From: Mycobacterium sp.
Lineage (GTDB): Bacteria; Actinomycetota; Actinomycetes; Mycobacteriales; Mycobacteriaceae
Direction: 5' to 3'
Assembly (NCBI GenBank): GCA_019246375.1
Contig: JAFAQO010000235.1
Span: 1 to 12,230, forward strand
Length of the DNA: 12,230 bases
Below are positions 1 to 8,292 of this stretch, one piece after another. Under the pieces are notes generated by a model, which was not told the DNA's origin, did not search any database, and saw only the letters and a program-made list of their open reading frames with translations. The stretch's first letter is position 1. Each line of letters opens with the position of its first letter. The translations under genes were made by a program, and so were the position numbers.

Positions 1-1170
1 TTCACCATCGCAGCACCACTGCGGGACGGGATCGGCGACGTGCTGACCTGGCTGGGCGAGCAGGTCACCGACCACGTCGGTAACCGCGCCGCGGGTGGCC
101 TGCTGGGCCAGGGAATCATCGGCGGTGTGGGCACAGTCTTACAGTTCATCCCGCAGATTGTCTTGCTGTTCCTGCTGATTGCCGTCCTGGAGAGTATCGG
201 CTACATGTCTCGAGCAGCGTTTCTGATGGACCGGGTGATGGCCAAGACGGGGCTCGAAGGCCGCGCCTTCGTGGCGATGCTGTCATCGTTCGCCTGCGCG
301 ATCCCGGGCATGATGGCGACCCGCACCTTGCCGTCATCGCGGGATCGGATCACCACTATCGTCACGGCGCCGCTGATGACCTGCTCGGCGCGGCTGCCGG
401 TCTTCACTTTGCTCGTCGGTCTGCTGGTTGCGCCGCAAACACGTTGGTGGGGTCTGAGTGCGCAGGGCATCACGATGTTCCTGCTGTATTTAGGCGGTGG
501 CAGCTCGGCGTTGATCGCCGCGCGGGTGTTCAAGTCGACGATCCTGCGCAGCGATCTGCTGCCATTCACCATGGAACTTCCGCCCTATCGGTTCCCGTCC
601 GCCAAAGCGATGCTCGTCGCGATGTGGAACGGCGCGAAGATGTTCGTGCGCAAGGCCGGGACCATCATCCTGGCCACTTCTCTGCTGCTGTGGGCGCTGC
701 TCAATCTGCCGACCCGCGGTGCCGAGACCGCAGACTTGTCCCCTGCCCACGCCACCGCATACGTGATGAACCACAGCTACGCAGCGGATGTCGGCAGGGC
801 GGTCGAGCCGGTATTCAAGCCGCTCGGCTTCGACTGGCATGTCGACGTGGCCTTGCTCGCTTCCCTGTCCGCGCGTGAAGTGTTTGTGTCCACTCTCGGC
901 CAGGTGTCGGCGGCAACAAACCCCGCCGACCCGAGGCAAGCGCTGGCAACCCTGACCGACGATCACCGGAACAAAGTGTTCACTGCGCCGACGGTCATTG
1001 CCCTGCTGGCGTTTTTCATGTACGCGTTGCAGTGCATGTCGACAATCGCTGTTATGCGCCGCGAGACCAACTCGTGGCGGTGGCCGGCCCTGGCGTTCAG
1101 TTACATGTTCGCCCTAGCGTGGGTGATGGCGTTCGTCGCCCGCTCGATTGCGATAGGTGTCGGCGGATGA
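1..1170 (+). CDS. feoB: Ferrous iron permease FeoB, C-terminal part (5' end outside window)
   Basis: The frame is open from base 1, so this is the last 389 residues of a longer protein. The N-terminal G domain lies to the left of the window. FeoB is an inner-membrane Fe(II) transporter with a cytosolic GTPase domain and two inverted Gate regions. The first Gate is clear: AFLMDRVMAKTGLEGRAF is followed by FACAIPGMMATRT and LMTCSARLPVF. Its two cysteines (fragment residues 99 and 128) sit where typical FeoB proteins have GCNVP and SCGARL. A second Gate-like segment, SLSAREVFVSTLGQ, and a C-terminal QCMSTIAVMRRET motif (Cys 345) complete the family pattern. Several hydrophobic helices are visible, for example around residues 40–65, 215–235 and 330–385. 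The stop codon overlaps the start of the next gene (ATGA, 1167–1170), so the two are probably one transcription and translation unit. Any IdeR or other control site would lie upstream, outside the window. Identification is firm. Confidence 0.95.
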   Translation, partial: FTIAAPLRDGIGDVLTWLGEQVTDHVGNRAAGGLLGQGIIGGVGTVLQFIPQIVLLFLLIAVLESIGYMSRAAFLMDRVMAKTGLEGRAFVAMLSSFACAIPGMMATRTLPSSRDRITTIVTAPLMTCSARLPVFTLLVGLLVAPQTRWWGLSAQGITMFLLYLGGGSSALIAARVFKSTILRSDLLPFTMELPPYRFPSAKAMLVAMWNGAKMFVRKAGTIILATSLLLWALLNLPTRGAETADLSPAHATAYVMNHSYAADVGRAVEPVFKPLGFDWHVDVALLASLSAREVFVSTLGQVSAATNPADPRQALATLTDDHRNKVFTAPTVIALLAFFMYALQCMSTIAVMRRETNSWRWPALAFSYMFALAWVMAFVARSIAIGVGG

Positions 1171-1733
1171 TCCCGATCCATGCCACGGCTACCTCAACCC
1201 CGCAGCAACTGCGCTTCGTTGTGCCGCCCGGCGATCTCCCTTCCCGGGGCGCTGTCCGGCAAGCCCCGGATACGCTCGGCGTTTGGCTCGACCGCGGAGT
1301 GATCGCGGAGATGGTGGTACGCGACGCCGATGTGTTGATCACGCTCAGCACCGCATACACCTGGCGTGACTTCGGTGATCAGATACGAGATGCGCTCGGT
1401 GACGCGCTGCTGGACCCGGCGCGTTGGCAGGTCGACTCCCCCACCGACAGCGACGATCGGCTGGCGGAGATTGTCAGGGATCTTCTCTCCGGGCAGGTTG
1501 GCGCTCTTGCCGAATCACATGGCGGATCAATCGAATTAGTCTCGGTGAGCGGTAACAACGTGACCGTCCGGATGGCCGGCGCATGCCACGGCTGCCCCGC
1601 GTCCGAGTCGACGCTCTCCGGAAAGCTTCAACGCGAACTGCGCCGACGGGTCGGCGACCAGGTCACGGTCAGCAGCGAAAACTATTCGCCGCCCAAGTTA
1701 GGAAAGAAGCTGCTGTCCTTGCTGATCCGCTAA
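1167..1733 (+). CDS. Nfu/NifU-type iron–sulphur scaffold protein
   Basis: This is a 188-residue protein. The ATG at 1167 overlaps the feoB stop as ATGA, which decides the start. The C-terminal NifU domain (about residues 100–175) carries the hallmark CHGC motif, Cys140 and Cys143, in the context MAGACHGCPASESTLSGKL. In this family two such subunits hold a [4Fe–4S] cluster for transfer to client proteins. Residues from about 14 to 95 resemble the Nfu N-terminal domain, but weakly. The tail is basic (KLGKKLLSLLIR). The tight coupling to an iron permease suggests it receives or senses imported iron, or takes the place of the small FeoC partner found in some bacteria; that role is inference. FeoC itself is a winged-helix protein and this is not one. 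The family call is secure and the job is not. The gene converges on dgt with only 27 bases between stops and no obvious hairpin terminator. Confidence 0.85.
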   Translation: MIPIHATATSTPQQLRFVVPPGDLPSRGAVRQAPDTLGVWLDRGVIAEMVVRDADVLITLSTAYTWRDFGDQIRDALGDALLDPARWQVDSPTDSDDRLAEIVRDLLSGQVGALAESHGGSIELVSVSGNNVTVRMAGACHGCPASESTLSGKLQRELRRRVGDQVTVSSENYSPPKLGKKLLSLLIR

Positions 1734-1760
1734 AGCACGTGGCCGCAACATTGAGGTCGC

Positions 1761-3017
1761 TCAATTGGGGCCCCCGGCCTCGATGCGCTCCAATCGCCCC
1801 TCGGTGTACGAGGCGGTCTGGTCGACGATGACCCGCAACCGCACGCGGTCATCCGGGGCGTTGTTGAACGCCGGGACGAAGATCGGGTCGAGGGTTCTGG
1901 GCGCGCCGGCAAGCAGCCACTGCGCCACTCGGTGAATGCGTTCACGCTGCACGAGCTGCATTTCCAGATGCCGCGGGTCCGACATGATGAACTGCAGCGC
2001 CAGGATCTTCAGCACCGCGACTTCGGCGCGAACCAGCTCGGGCATGTGCAGGTCAGCCCGGTAGCGCGCCAACGGCCCGGGCCCGGCGGCCGCGCGGGTG
2101 GCCGCGATCGCCGCCGAGGCGAACCGGCCCACCAGCTCACTGGTCAACCGCTTGAGCGCAACCGAGGCCGACAGCGTGGCGTCGTACTTACCGACGGCGG
2201 CCACTACCGGCAGCGTTGAGAGGCGTTGGGCGGCAGCGATCAGGTCGTCGGCGCGCACCCGGGAGAATGCCGACTCCCCGAGCTCGCCCAGGGCGGCGGC
2301 CGCGTCGTCGTCGGCAAGCACGCGCAGGTCGATGCGGCCGGAGATGACCCCGTCCTCGACGTCATGCACCGAATACGCGACGTCGTCGGCCCAGTCCATG
2401 ATTTGCGCTTCCAGACACGCCCGATCGGCCGGCGCGCCTGCGCGCACCCAGGCCGCGGCGTCGCGATCCTCGTCGTAAAAGCCGAATTTCTGCTCCCCGC
2501 GGCCGCGCGTCCACGGATATTTGGTGACCGCGTCCAACGCCGCCCGGGTCAGGTTCAGCCCGGCGCTATGACCCTGCGAATCAACGATTTTGGGCTCCAA
2601 GCCGGTCAGAATGCGGAAATTCTGGGCGTTGCCCTCGAAGCCTCCGCAGGCCGCGGCGATCTCGTCGAGCGCCTGCTCCCCGTTGTGCCCATAGGGCGGA
2701 TGGCCGATGTCGTGGGCCAGACCGGCCAAGTCGACCAGGTCGGGATCGCAGCCCACCCCGATCGCCATCCCCCGCCCGATCTGGGCGACTTCCAGCGAGT
2801 GGGTCAGCCGGGTGCGTGGGGTGTCGCTTTCTCGCGGTCCGACGACCTGCGTTTTGTCGGCCAGCCGCCGTAGTGCGGCGCTGTGCAGCACTCGGGCGCG
2901 GTCGCGGGCGAAGTCGGTGCGGTGCTGACCTTGGGTGCCCGGAAGACCTGCGGTCTTCGGCGCTTCGGGCACCCGCCGCCGGCGGTCGAAATCGCCGTAG
3001 GGGTCTGGCTGGTTCAT
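1761..3017 (-). CDS. dgt: dNTP triphosphohydrolase, dGTPase family
   Basis: Dgt hydrolyses deoxynucleoside triphosphates to the deoxynucleoside and tripolyphosphate, which affects dNTP pools. The protein is 418 residues if it starts at the ATG at 3017 ([15 protein letters not shown]). An upstream in-frame ATG at 3062 would add 15 residues (MRPLRRRS...) that look unlike family members. Neither start has a good Shine–Dalgarno sequence. HD-domain metal ligands are present in order: His in [10 protein letters not shown], the His-Asp pair in [15 protein letters not shown], and the downstream Asp in [12 protein letters not shown]. The N-terminal [14 protein letters not shown] and the C-terminal [16 protein letters not shown] blocks are typical of the actinobacterial group. 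As I recall, the M. tuberculosis orthologue Rv2344c is about 430 residues with dnaG immediately downstream. Here the downstream neighbour is the convergent feoB–nfu pair instead. The gene diverges from the TPM-domain gene across about 117 bases. Confidence 0.93.
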   Translation of the reverse strand: MNQPDPYGDFDRRRRVPEAPKTAGLPGTQGQHRTDFARDRARVLHSAALRRLADKTQVVGPRESDTPRTRLTHSLEVAQIGRGMAIGVGCDPDLVDLAGLAHDIGHPPYGHNGEQALDEIAAACGGFEGNAQNFRILTGLEPKIVDSQGHSAGLNLTRAALDAVTKYPWTRGRGEQKFGFYDEDRDAAAWVRAGAPADRACLEAQIMDWADDVAYSVHDVEDGVISGRIDLRVLADDDAAAALGELGESAFSRVRADDLIAAAQRLSTLPVVAAVGKYDATLSASVALKRLTSELVGRFASAAIAATRAAAGPGPLARYRADLHMPELVRAEVAVLKILALQFIMSDPRHLEMQLVQRERIHRVAQWLLAGAPRTLDPIFVPAFNNAPDDRVRLRVIVDQTASYTEGRLERIEAGGPN

Positions 3018-3121
3018 CGAGCCACAGTCTGCCAGCAGGGACCGGCGTCTCAACGGACGCACTCATCGGCTGGCTCGGATGCTCGATGTCGACACGAGAT
3101 TCGGCGGCGTCGAGAGGCGTC

Positions 3122-3127
3122 TAGATT
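3122..3127 (+). promoter_or_regulatory. Predicted -10 element (TAGATT) for a leaderless transcript of the TPM gene
   Basis: TAGATT fits the mycobacterial SigA -10 pattern TANNNT and ends seven bases before the ATG at 3135. That spacing puts the transcription start on, or one base before, the A of the ATG, so the mRNA would have no 5' leader. Leaderless starts are common in mycobacteria. No convincing -35 hexamer is visible, and there is no Shine–Dalgarno sequence before the ATG, which fits a leaderless start. Confidence 0.55.
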
Positions 3128-3134
3128 GGCACAT

Positions 3135-5129
3135 ATGCGCGGTGCCCGCTTCCTTGCAGCGATCCTGGCGGTTTTGGCTAGTGGATTGCTGTTCACGCCG
3201 GTCGCCGTCGCACAAAGCCCATTCCGGCTGTCCGGCTACATCACTGACAACGCGGGGGCGTTGACCGCAACGACTCGGAGTGCCGTCGAATCGGCGGTCG
3301 ACAAGTTCTATACCGACCGTCATCTCCGGCTGTGGGTGGTCTACGTCGACAACTTCTCCGGCCAAGGTGCCGTGAGTTGGTCGCAGGATACGTGGCGCGC
3401 CAGCGATTTGGGCGACTCCGACGTACTGCTGGCGGTGGCCACCGTCGATCGTTCGTACGCGTTGCTCGTGCCGTCGGCGTTGAAGACCATCAGCTCGGGG
3501 CAGGTGGACGACGTGCGGCGCAACCAGATCGAACCGGCGCTGCACCGCGGCGACTGGAGCGGTGCAGCGGTCGCGGCGGCCAGCGGACTCGACCGCGCGG
3601 CCGGGTCGTCAGATTGGGTGCCGATGCTGGTGGCGCTGGGCGCCATCGCGCTCGCGGTCGTGGTTTTGTGGCTGGTTATGCGCTATCGGCGCAGGCGACG
3701 CCGCGCCGCCGAGCTGGCCGCGGCGCGACGAGTCGATCCCACCGACCCCGATGCGCTTGCCACCGTGTCGCTGCATGCGCTGGACCAGTTGTCGCGCTCA
3801 AAGGTGGTCGAGGTCGATAACGCGGTGCGTACCAGCGCGAACGAGCTGGCCCTGGCGATCGACGAATTCGGCCCCAAGGACACCGAGCCGTTCACCGAGG
3901 CGGTCAACAACGCCAAAGCGGCTTTGACTCAGGCGTTCAACGTGCGCCAGCAACTCGACGATGCGATCCCGGAGACGCCGGAGCAGCGGCGTGAGCTGCT
4001 GACCCGGGTGATCGTCTCGGCTGCGCGGGCCGACCGCGAGCTGGAGTCGCAAACCGAGGCGTTCGAGCGGCTGCGTGACTTGGTGATCAACGCGCCGTCG
4101 CGGCTCGACGAGCTGACTCAACAGGTCGTCGAGCTGACCGCCCGCATCGCGCCTTCCGAACAGCGGCTGGCCGCGCTGCACGACGAATTCGATGACGCGG
4201 CGTTGACATCGGTATCCGGCAACGTCTCGACCGCCAAGGAGCGGCTGGCCTTCGCCGACCACAACATCGGCCGGGCCCGCGAGTTCGCCGCTCAGGCGGT
4301 CAGCGGGCAGCAGAGCGGCCTGGTGGCCTCGTTCCGTGCCGCCGAGTCGGCCCTCGGGCAAGCCCGTGCGCTGCTCGACGCGGTCGACAGCGCATCCAGC
4401 GACATCCACCGCGCTGTTGCCGAACTGCCGACGCTCATCGCCGACATCCAGGCAGGCGTCGAGCACGCCAACGCTCAGCTGCAGCAAGGCAAGGCACCGC
4501 ACACCCGCGACCTGACCACCGCGCGCGACGCGGCGGCAAGGGCCGTCGACGCCGCCCGCAGCAGCGGCTCGGCCGATCCGCTCGGTGCGTTCACTCGATT
4601 GACCACCGCGAACGCGGATCTCCACCGGCTGCTGGCTACTGTCGCCGAGGAACGGGCGAGTGCGGAGCGGCTCAATCGAACGTTGGACCAGGCGTTGTTC
4701 ACAGCACAATCACGGGTGCGTGCCGTCTCTGAGTACATCGACACCCGCCGCGGCAGCATCGGGCCGGAGGCGCGCACCCGCCTCGCCGAGGCGAGCCGGC
4801 AGCTGCAAGCGGCGCACGACAAGCGGTCCACCAACGTGTCCGAAGCGATCACGCATGCCAACAGCGCCGCGATGCTGGCCGCCGAGGCGCAGTCGCTGGC
4901 CAATGCCGACGTCCAGTCCGCACAGCGCGCCTATGCCGGGCGCTACCGCAGCGGCGGCTACGACATGGGCGCGATGATGGGCGGAATCATCATCGGCGAC
5001 CTCCTCGGCGGAGCAATGGGCGGCGGTTTCGGCGGCGGCTGGGGGGGTGACGGATGGAGTCCCACGTCGTTCGGCGGTTCGTCGGGTCCGTCCGACGGCG
5101 GCTTCATGGGTGGCGGTGGGCGGTTCTGA
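3135..5129 (+). CDS. TPM-domain membrane-anchored protein with long helical region and Gly-rich tail (Rv2345-like)
   Basis: This is a 664-residue protein. A signal peptide covers about residues 1–26 (MRGARFLAAILAVLASGLLF, then VAVAQS). A TPM (YgcG-type) domain follows at about 33–155, opening with the family motif YITDNAGAL at residue 35. A single membrane helix lies at about 164–182, followed by a strongly basic stop-transfer stretch, YRRRRRRAAELAAARR. Residues from about 190 to 605 are almost wholly alpha-helical and rich in Ala, Glu, Arg and Gln, probably several coiled coils. The tail from 607 is glycine-rich (GGIIIGDLLGGAMGGGFGGG) and ends GGGGRF. The predicted topology places the TPM domain outside the membrane and the helical part and tail in the cytosol. 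TPM domains elsewhere have been linked to photosystem II repair or phosphatase activity, but no function can be assigned here. The length is close to that of M. tuberculosis Rv2345 (about 660) as I recall it. An in-frame extension upstream of 3135 (to 2883) is rejected because the signal peptide and promoter fit this ATG. Confidence 0.88.
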   Translation: MRGARFLAAILAVLASGLLFTPVAVAQSPFRLSGYITDNAGALTATTRSAVESAVDKFYTDRHLRLWVVYVDNFSGQGAVSWSQDTWRASDLGDSDVLLAVATVDRSYALLVPSALKTISSGQVDDVRRNQIEPALHRGDWSGAAVAAASGLDRAAGSSDWVPMLVALGAIALAVVVLWLVMRYRRRRRRAAELAAARRVDPTDPDALATVSLHALDQLSRSKVVEVDNAVRTSANELALAIDEFGPKDTEPFTEAVNNAKAALTQAFNVRQQLDDAIPETPEQRRELLTRVIVSAARADRELESQTEAFERLRDLVINAPSRLDELTQQVVELTARIAPSEQRLAALHDEFDDAALTSVSGNVSTAKERLAFADHNIGRAREFAAQAVSGQQSGLVASFRAAESALGQARALLDAVDSASSDIHRAVAELPTLIADIQAGVEHANAQLQQGKAPHTRDLTTARDAAARAVDAARSSGSADPLGAFTRLTTANADLHRLLATVAEERASAERLNRTLDQALFTAQSRVRAVSEYIDTRRGSIGPEARTRLAEASRQLQAAHDKRSTNVSEAITHANSAAMLAAEAQSLANADVQSAQRAYAGRYRSGGYDMGAMMGGIIIGDLLGGAMGGGFGGGWGGDGWSPTSFGGSSGPSDGGFMGGGGRF

Positions 5130-5215
5130 GGTCAGCACGTGCTGCCGTTATCCCGGCTTCTGCCGATTCGTCAGCGATTCCCGGCAACGGTGCCGGGCTC
5201 CAGGATCCCATTGGG

Positions 5216-5221
5216 TACATT
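5216..5221 (+). promoter_or_regulatory. Predicted -10 element (TACATT) for a leaderless GTG start of the lipoprotein gene
   Basis: TACATT matches TANNNT and ends six bases before the GTG at 5228, the standard distance to a transcription start. The predicted mRNA therefore begins at the GTG. The same GTG gives a compact lipoprotein signal peptide, so the promoter and protein evidence support the same start. No clear -35 hexamer was found. Confidence 0.55.
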
Positions 5222-5227
5222 GCGTTG

Positions 5228-5890
5228 GTGCTTGGCAAGTCATTGGTTAGCGTCGTGTGCGTGGGGTTGCTGGCCGCCTGCGGGACGCACCAGTCGGCTC
5301 ATCCGACGGACGTCACGGACGTGTTCGCAGTCAAGTCGACCTTCGGCCCCGAGTATCGGGTTTCGACGAAGGGCCCCTCGGACATCACCCCGAATATGAC
5401 GGGAGAGCAGAAGCTTCCGCCCGGTGTGACATTCGATCCGCCGGATTGTGAAAAGCTGGCCACTGGACAGCGACTACCGTCCGGGACCCAGGGCAAAACG
5501 GCCGCCGTTTCTGCTGAAGGGAACGGCAACCGGTTCGTGGCGATCGCCATCAACTCCACCAAGCCGCTGCCGTTCGACAATTCCATCGCCGACAAGTGCA
5601 AGCAGGTCACGTTCAAAACCGACAAAGGCAACCTGAACGGCACCATCGATGTCGTGGACGCACCGAAGATCAACGGCGCGCAAACGACGGGAAGGCACCG
5701 GCAGATTCAGATCACCGCTCGCGGCAAGGAGCGCACTAATGAGCTTTACAACTATGTCGCGTACTTCGGTGACAATGTGGTAATGGTCGACGCCGGTCCG
5801 GTAATGCGGCGCGACCAGACGCCGGAGCCAGTCGACACCGATCGAGCGCAGCAAATGCTGGCCGACGCTGTGGCTGCCCTGCGCAGGTAA
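5228..5890 (+). CDS. Putative lipoprotein, DUF5642-like
   Basis: This is a 220-residue protein beginning at GTG 5228. The start is chosen because it gives a normal lipoprotein signal: a lysine at residue 4 (LGKSL), a hydrophobic stretch (VSVVCVGLLAAC) and the lipobox LAAC with the lipid-modified cysteine at residue 18. The mature protein would be about 203 residues, anchored to the outer face of the plasma membrane. The central block PPGVTFDPPDCEKLATGQRL and the later FVAIAINSTKPLPF resemble a group of mycobacterial lipoproteins annotated DUF5642, but that is pattern memory only. Two further cysteines in the mature part (in PPDCEKL and ADKCKQV) could form a disulphide. The function is unknown. 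It lies about 100 bases after the TPM gene on the same strand but seems to have its own promoter, and it converges on glyS with 26 bases between stops. The longer frame from 5054 lacks a signal peptide at its start and overlaps the TPM gene. Confidence 0.75.
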   Translation: MLGKSLVSVVCVGLLAACGTHQSAHPTDVTDVFAVKSTFGPEYRVSTKGPSDITPNMTGEQKLPPGVTFDPPDCEKLATGQRLPSGTQGKTAAVSAEGNGNRFVAIAINSTKPLPFDNSIADKCKQVTFKTDKGNLNGTIDVVDAPKINGAQTTGRHRQIQITARGKERTNELYNYVAYFGDNVVMVDAGPVMRRDQTPEPVDTDRAQQMLADAVAALRR

Positions 5891-5916
5891 GCTGCTGCGG
5901 CCAGCGCCGCATACTC

Positions 5917-5924
<8 letters not shown>
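5891..5924. terminator. Possible bidirectional hairpin between the lipoprotein gene and glyS
   Basis: GCTGCT (5891–5896) pairs with AGCAGC (5919–5924), and inside it TGCGG (5896–5900) pairs with CCGCA (5907–5911) around a six-base loop, leaving an unpaired ATACTCTT-like bulge on one side. It sits exactly where two convergent genes end and partly overlaps the glyS stop codon. There is no U-tract, so it is at best a mycobacterial-type structure of uncertain effect. Confidence 0.35.
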
Positions 5925-7308
<1,384 letters not shown>

Positions 7309-7393
7309 TCCTGTCTGGGATGAGAGACGGTCTCGGCGCAGCTGGGCGCTGGCGCGAAGAGCACCGTCATCGTAGCGATCGACACGCGGTTCT

Positions 7394-7416
7394 TTGACAT
7401 GCGTCTTCGTGCATGT
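7394..7416. promoter_or_regulatory. Inverted repeat overlapping a TTGACA box between glyS and smtB
   Basis: ACATGC (7397–7402) and GCATGT (7411–7416) form a perfect six-base inverted repeat with an eight-base spacer. TTGACA (7394–7399), a consensus -35 hexamer facing smtB, overlaps the left arm. No good TANNNT lies 16–19 bases further on, so the -35 assignment is doubtful. A metal-responsive repressor acting here could control smtB–zur, glyS or both. The arrangement is seen; the function is inferred. Confidence 0.35.
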
Positions 7417-7447
7417 GACAGTGGAAGCGACCGACAGTGATTGCCAA

Positions 7448-7480
7448 TAGCGTCTCAACAGCGCAGGCACTGTTCAAAGG
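7448..7480 (+). promoter_or_regulatory. Possible -10 box, inverted repeat and ribosome binding site before smtB
   Basis: TAGCGT (7448–7453) fits TANNNT and would place transcription start near 7460. AACAG (7457–7461) and CTGTT (7470–7474) form an inverted repeat with an eight-base spacer directly over that start. The right arm extends to CTGTTCA, which read on the other strand is TGAACAG, similar to half-sites of ArsR/SmtB operators. AAAGG (7476–7480) is a ribosome binding site eight bases before the ATG at 7489 and is the main reason for choosing that start. The hexamer ACAGTG also occurs at 7418 and 7434 and in inverted form at 7468. Confidence 0.35.
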
Positions 7481-7488
7481 TGATCGTC

Positions 7489-7878
7489 ATGTCCCGCACC
7501 ACGTCGACCGCGGCTGACGGCGAGCTGGGCTCCGGTGTCGTTGAAGCCCACGACGAGCACAGCGGTTCGGTCGCGTTGCCGCCACCACCGCCGCGAGAGA
7601 TCCTCGACGCCGCCGGCGAGCTGCTGCGTGCGCTGGCCGCACCAGTGCGGATCGCGATCGTCTTGCAGCTGCGGGAATCTCAGCGGTGCGTGCACGAACT
7701 GGTCGACGCGCTGGGCGTGCCGCAGCCGCTGGTCAGCCAGCATCTGAAGATCCTCAAAGCGGCGGGCGTGGTCGCCGGCGAGCGGTCGGGCCGCGAGGTG
7801 CTGTACCGGCTGGCCGATCATCACTTGGCGCACATCGTTCTGGACGCGGTGGCCCACGCCGGCGAGGAGAGACTGTGA
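7489..7878 (+). CDS. smtB: ArsR/SmtB-family zinc-responsive repressor
   Basis: This is a 129-residue winged-helix repressor (Rv2358-like). The start at ATG 7489 is favoured by the AAAGG site; in-frame TTG 7441 and GTG 7480 are alternatives. Residues 1–36 are a poorly conserved, probably disordered leader ending in PPPPPR. The DNA-binding helix-turn-helix is HELVDALGVPQPLVSQHLKI, followed by LKAAGVVAGERSGREVLYRL, the wing. The alpha5 zinc site is complete: Asp110-x-His112 and His123-x2-Glu126, the same D-x-H(10)H-x2-E spacing as Synechococcus SmtB. From the family, apo-SmtB binds its operator and zinc releases it. In M. tuberculosis the pair smtB–furB is known to be co-transcribed, with zinc relieving SmtB repression. 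Here the stop codon overlaps the zur start (GTGA, 7875–7878), which fits that arrangement. The protein probably represses its own operon when zinc is scarce. Confidence 0.93.
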   Translation: MSRTTSTAADGELGSGVVEAHDEHSGSVALPPPPPREILDAAGELLRALAAPVRIAIVLQLRESQRCVHELVDALGVPQPLVSQHLKILKAAGVVAGERSGREVLYRLADHHLAHIVLDAVAHAGEERL

Positions 7879-8270
7879 CTCCCGCGCGGGACGCGACCCG
7901 TTCCACCCGGCAGCGGGCGGCGGTCTCGACACTACTGGAAACGCTCGACGACTTTCGCTCAGCCCAGGAACTGCACGACGAGTTGCGCCGCCGTGGCGAG
8001 AACATCGGTCTGACGACCGTCTACCGGACGCTGCAGTCTATGGCCGCGGCGGGAATGGTCGACACTCTGCGAACCGACACCGGTGAATCGGTCTACCGGC
8101 GGTGCTCGGAGCACCATCATCACCACCTGGTCTGCCGCAGCTGCGGCTCCACCGTCGAGGTCGGCGATCACGAGGTCGAGGTGTGGGCCGCCGAGGTGGC
8201 CGCCGAGCACGGGTTCTCTGACGTCAGCCACACCATCGAGATCTTCGGCACCTGTTCGGAGTGCCGGTGA
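7875..8270 (+). CDS. zur: Zinc uptake regulator, Fur family (Zur/FurB)
   Basis: This is a 131-residue Fur-family repressor starting at GTG 7875, with a strong GAGGAG (7864–7869) five bases before the start and a four-base GTGA overlap with smtB. The winged-helix part covers RSTRQRAAVSTLLETLDDFR through GLTTVYRTLQSMAAAGMVDT. The dimerisation part has the metal ligands EHHHHHLVCRSCG and a C-terminal CSECR, so both CxxC pairs of the structural zinc site are present. From the family, zinc-loaded Zur represses zinc uptake genes, zinc-independent ribosomal protein paralogues and, in mycobacteria, the ESX-3 cluster. None of those targets lies in the window. It is near identical through most of its length to M. 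tuberculosis FurB (Rv2359) as I remember it. Coupling to smtB links release of one zinc sensor to production of the other. It ends 22 bases before the convergent YbjN-like gene. Confidence 0.95.
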   Translation: MTPARDATRSTRQRAAVSTLLETLDDFRSAQELHDELRRRGENIGLTTVYRTLQSMAAAGMVDTLRTDTGESVYRRCSEHHHHHLVCRSCGSTVEVGDHEVEVWAAEVAAEHGFSDVSHTIEIFGTCSECR

Positions 8271-8292
8271 GAGCTGTCAAACGGTCAGAACG

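Noticed and set aside
1767..1775. GGGGCCCC-type palindrome near the dgt stop as a terminator
   Set aside because: It is too short, has no loop, no T-run and lies inside the dgt coding end.
2098..2873. Long plus-strand open frames opposite dgt
   Set aside because: They are antisense to a clear dgt coding region with conserved HD motifs. Long opposite-strand frames are expected at this GC content, and none shows a family motif.
3798..4709. 303-codon minus-strand frame inside the TPM gene
   Set aside because: It lies wholly opposite the helical part of the TPM protein, is rich in Arg and Gly without recognisable motifs, and has no promoter or ribosome binding site.
5054..5227. N-terminal extension of the lipoprotein frame
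   Set aside because: It overlaps the Gly-rich end of the TPM gene, lacks a signal peptide at its start and would bury the lipobox about 76 residues in.
7369..7374. Minus-strand TACGAT as a glyS -10 box
   Set aside because: The spacing would give a leader of about 50 bases and no -35 partner was found at 16–19 bases. A single hexamer is too weak to annotate.
8271..8292. Gap between zur and the YbjN-like gene as a terminator
   Set aside because: Only 22 bases, with no stem of useful length.
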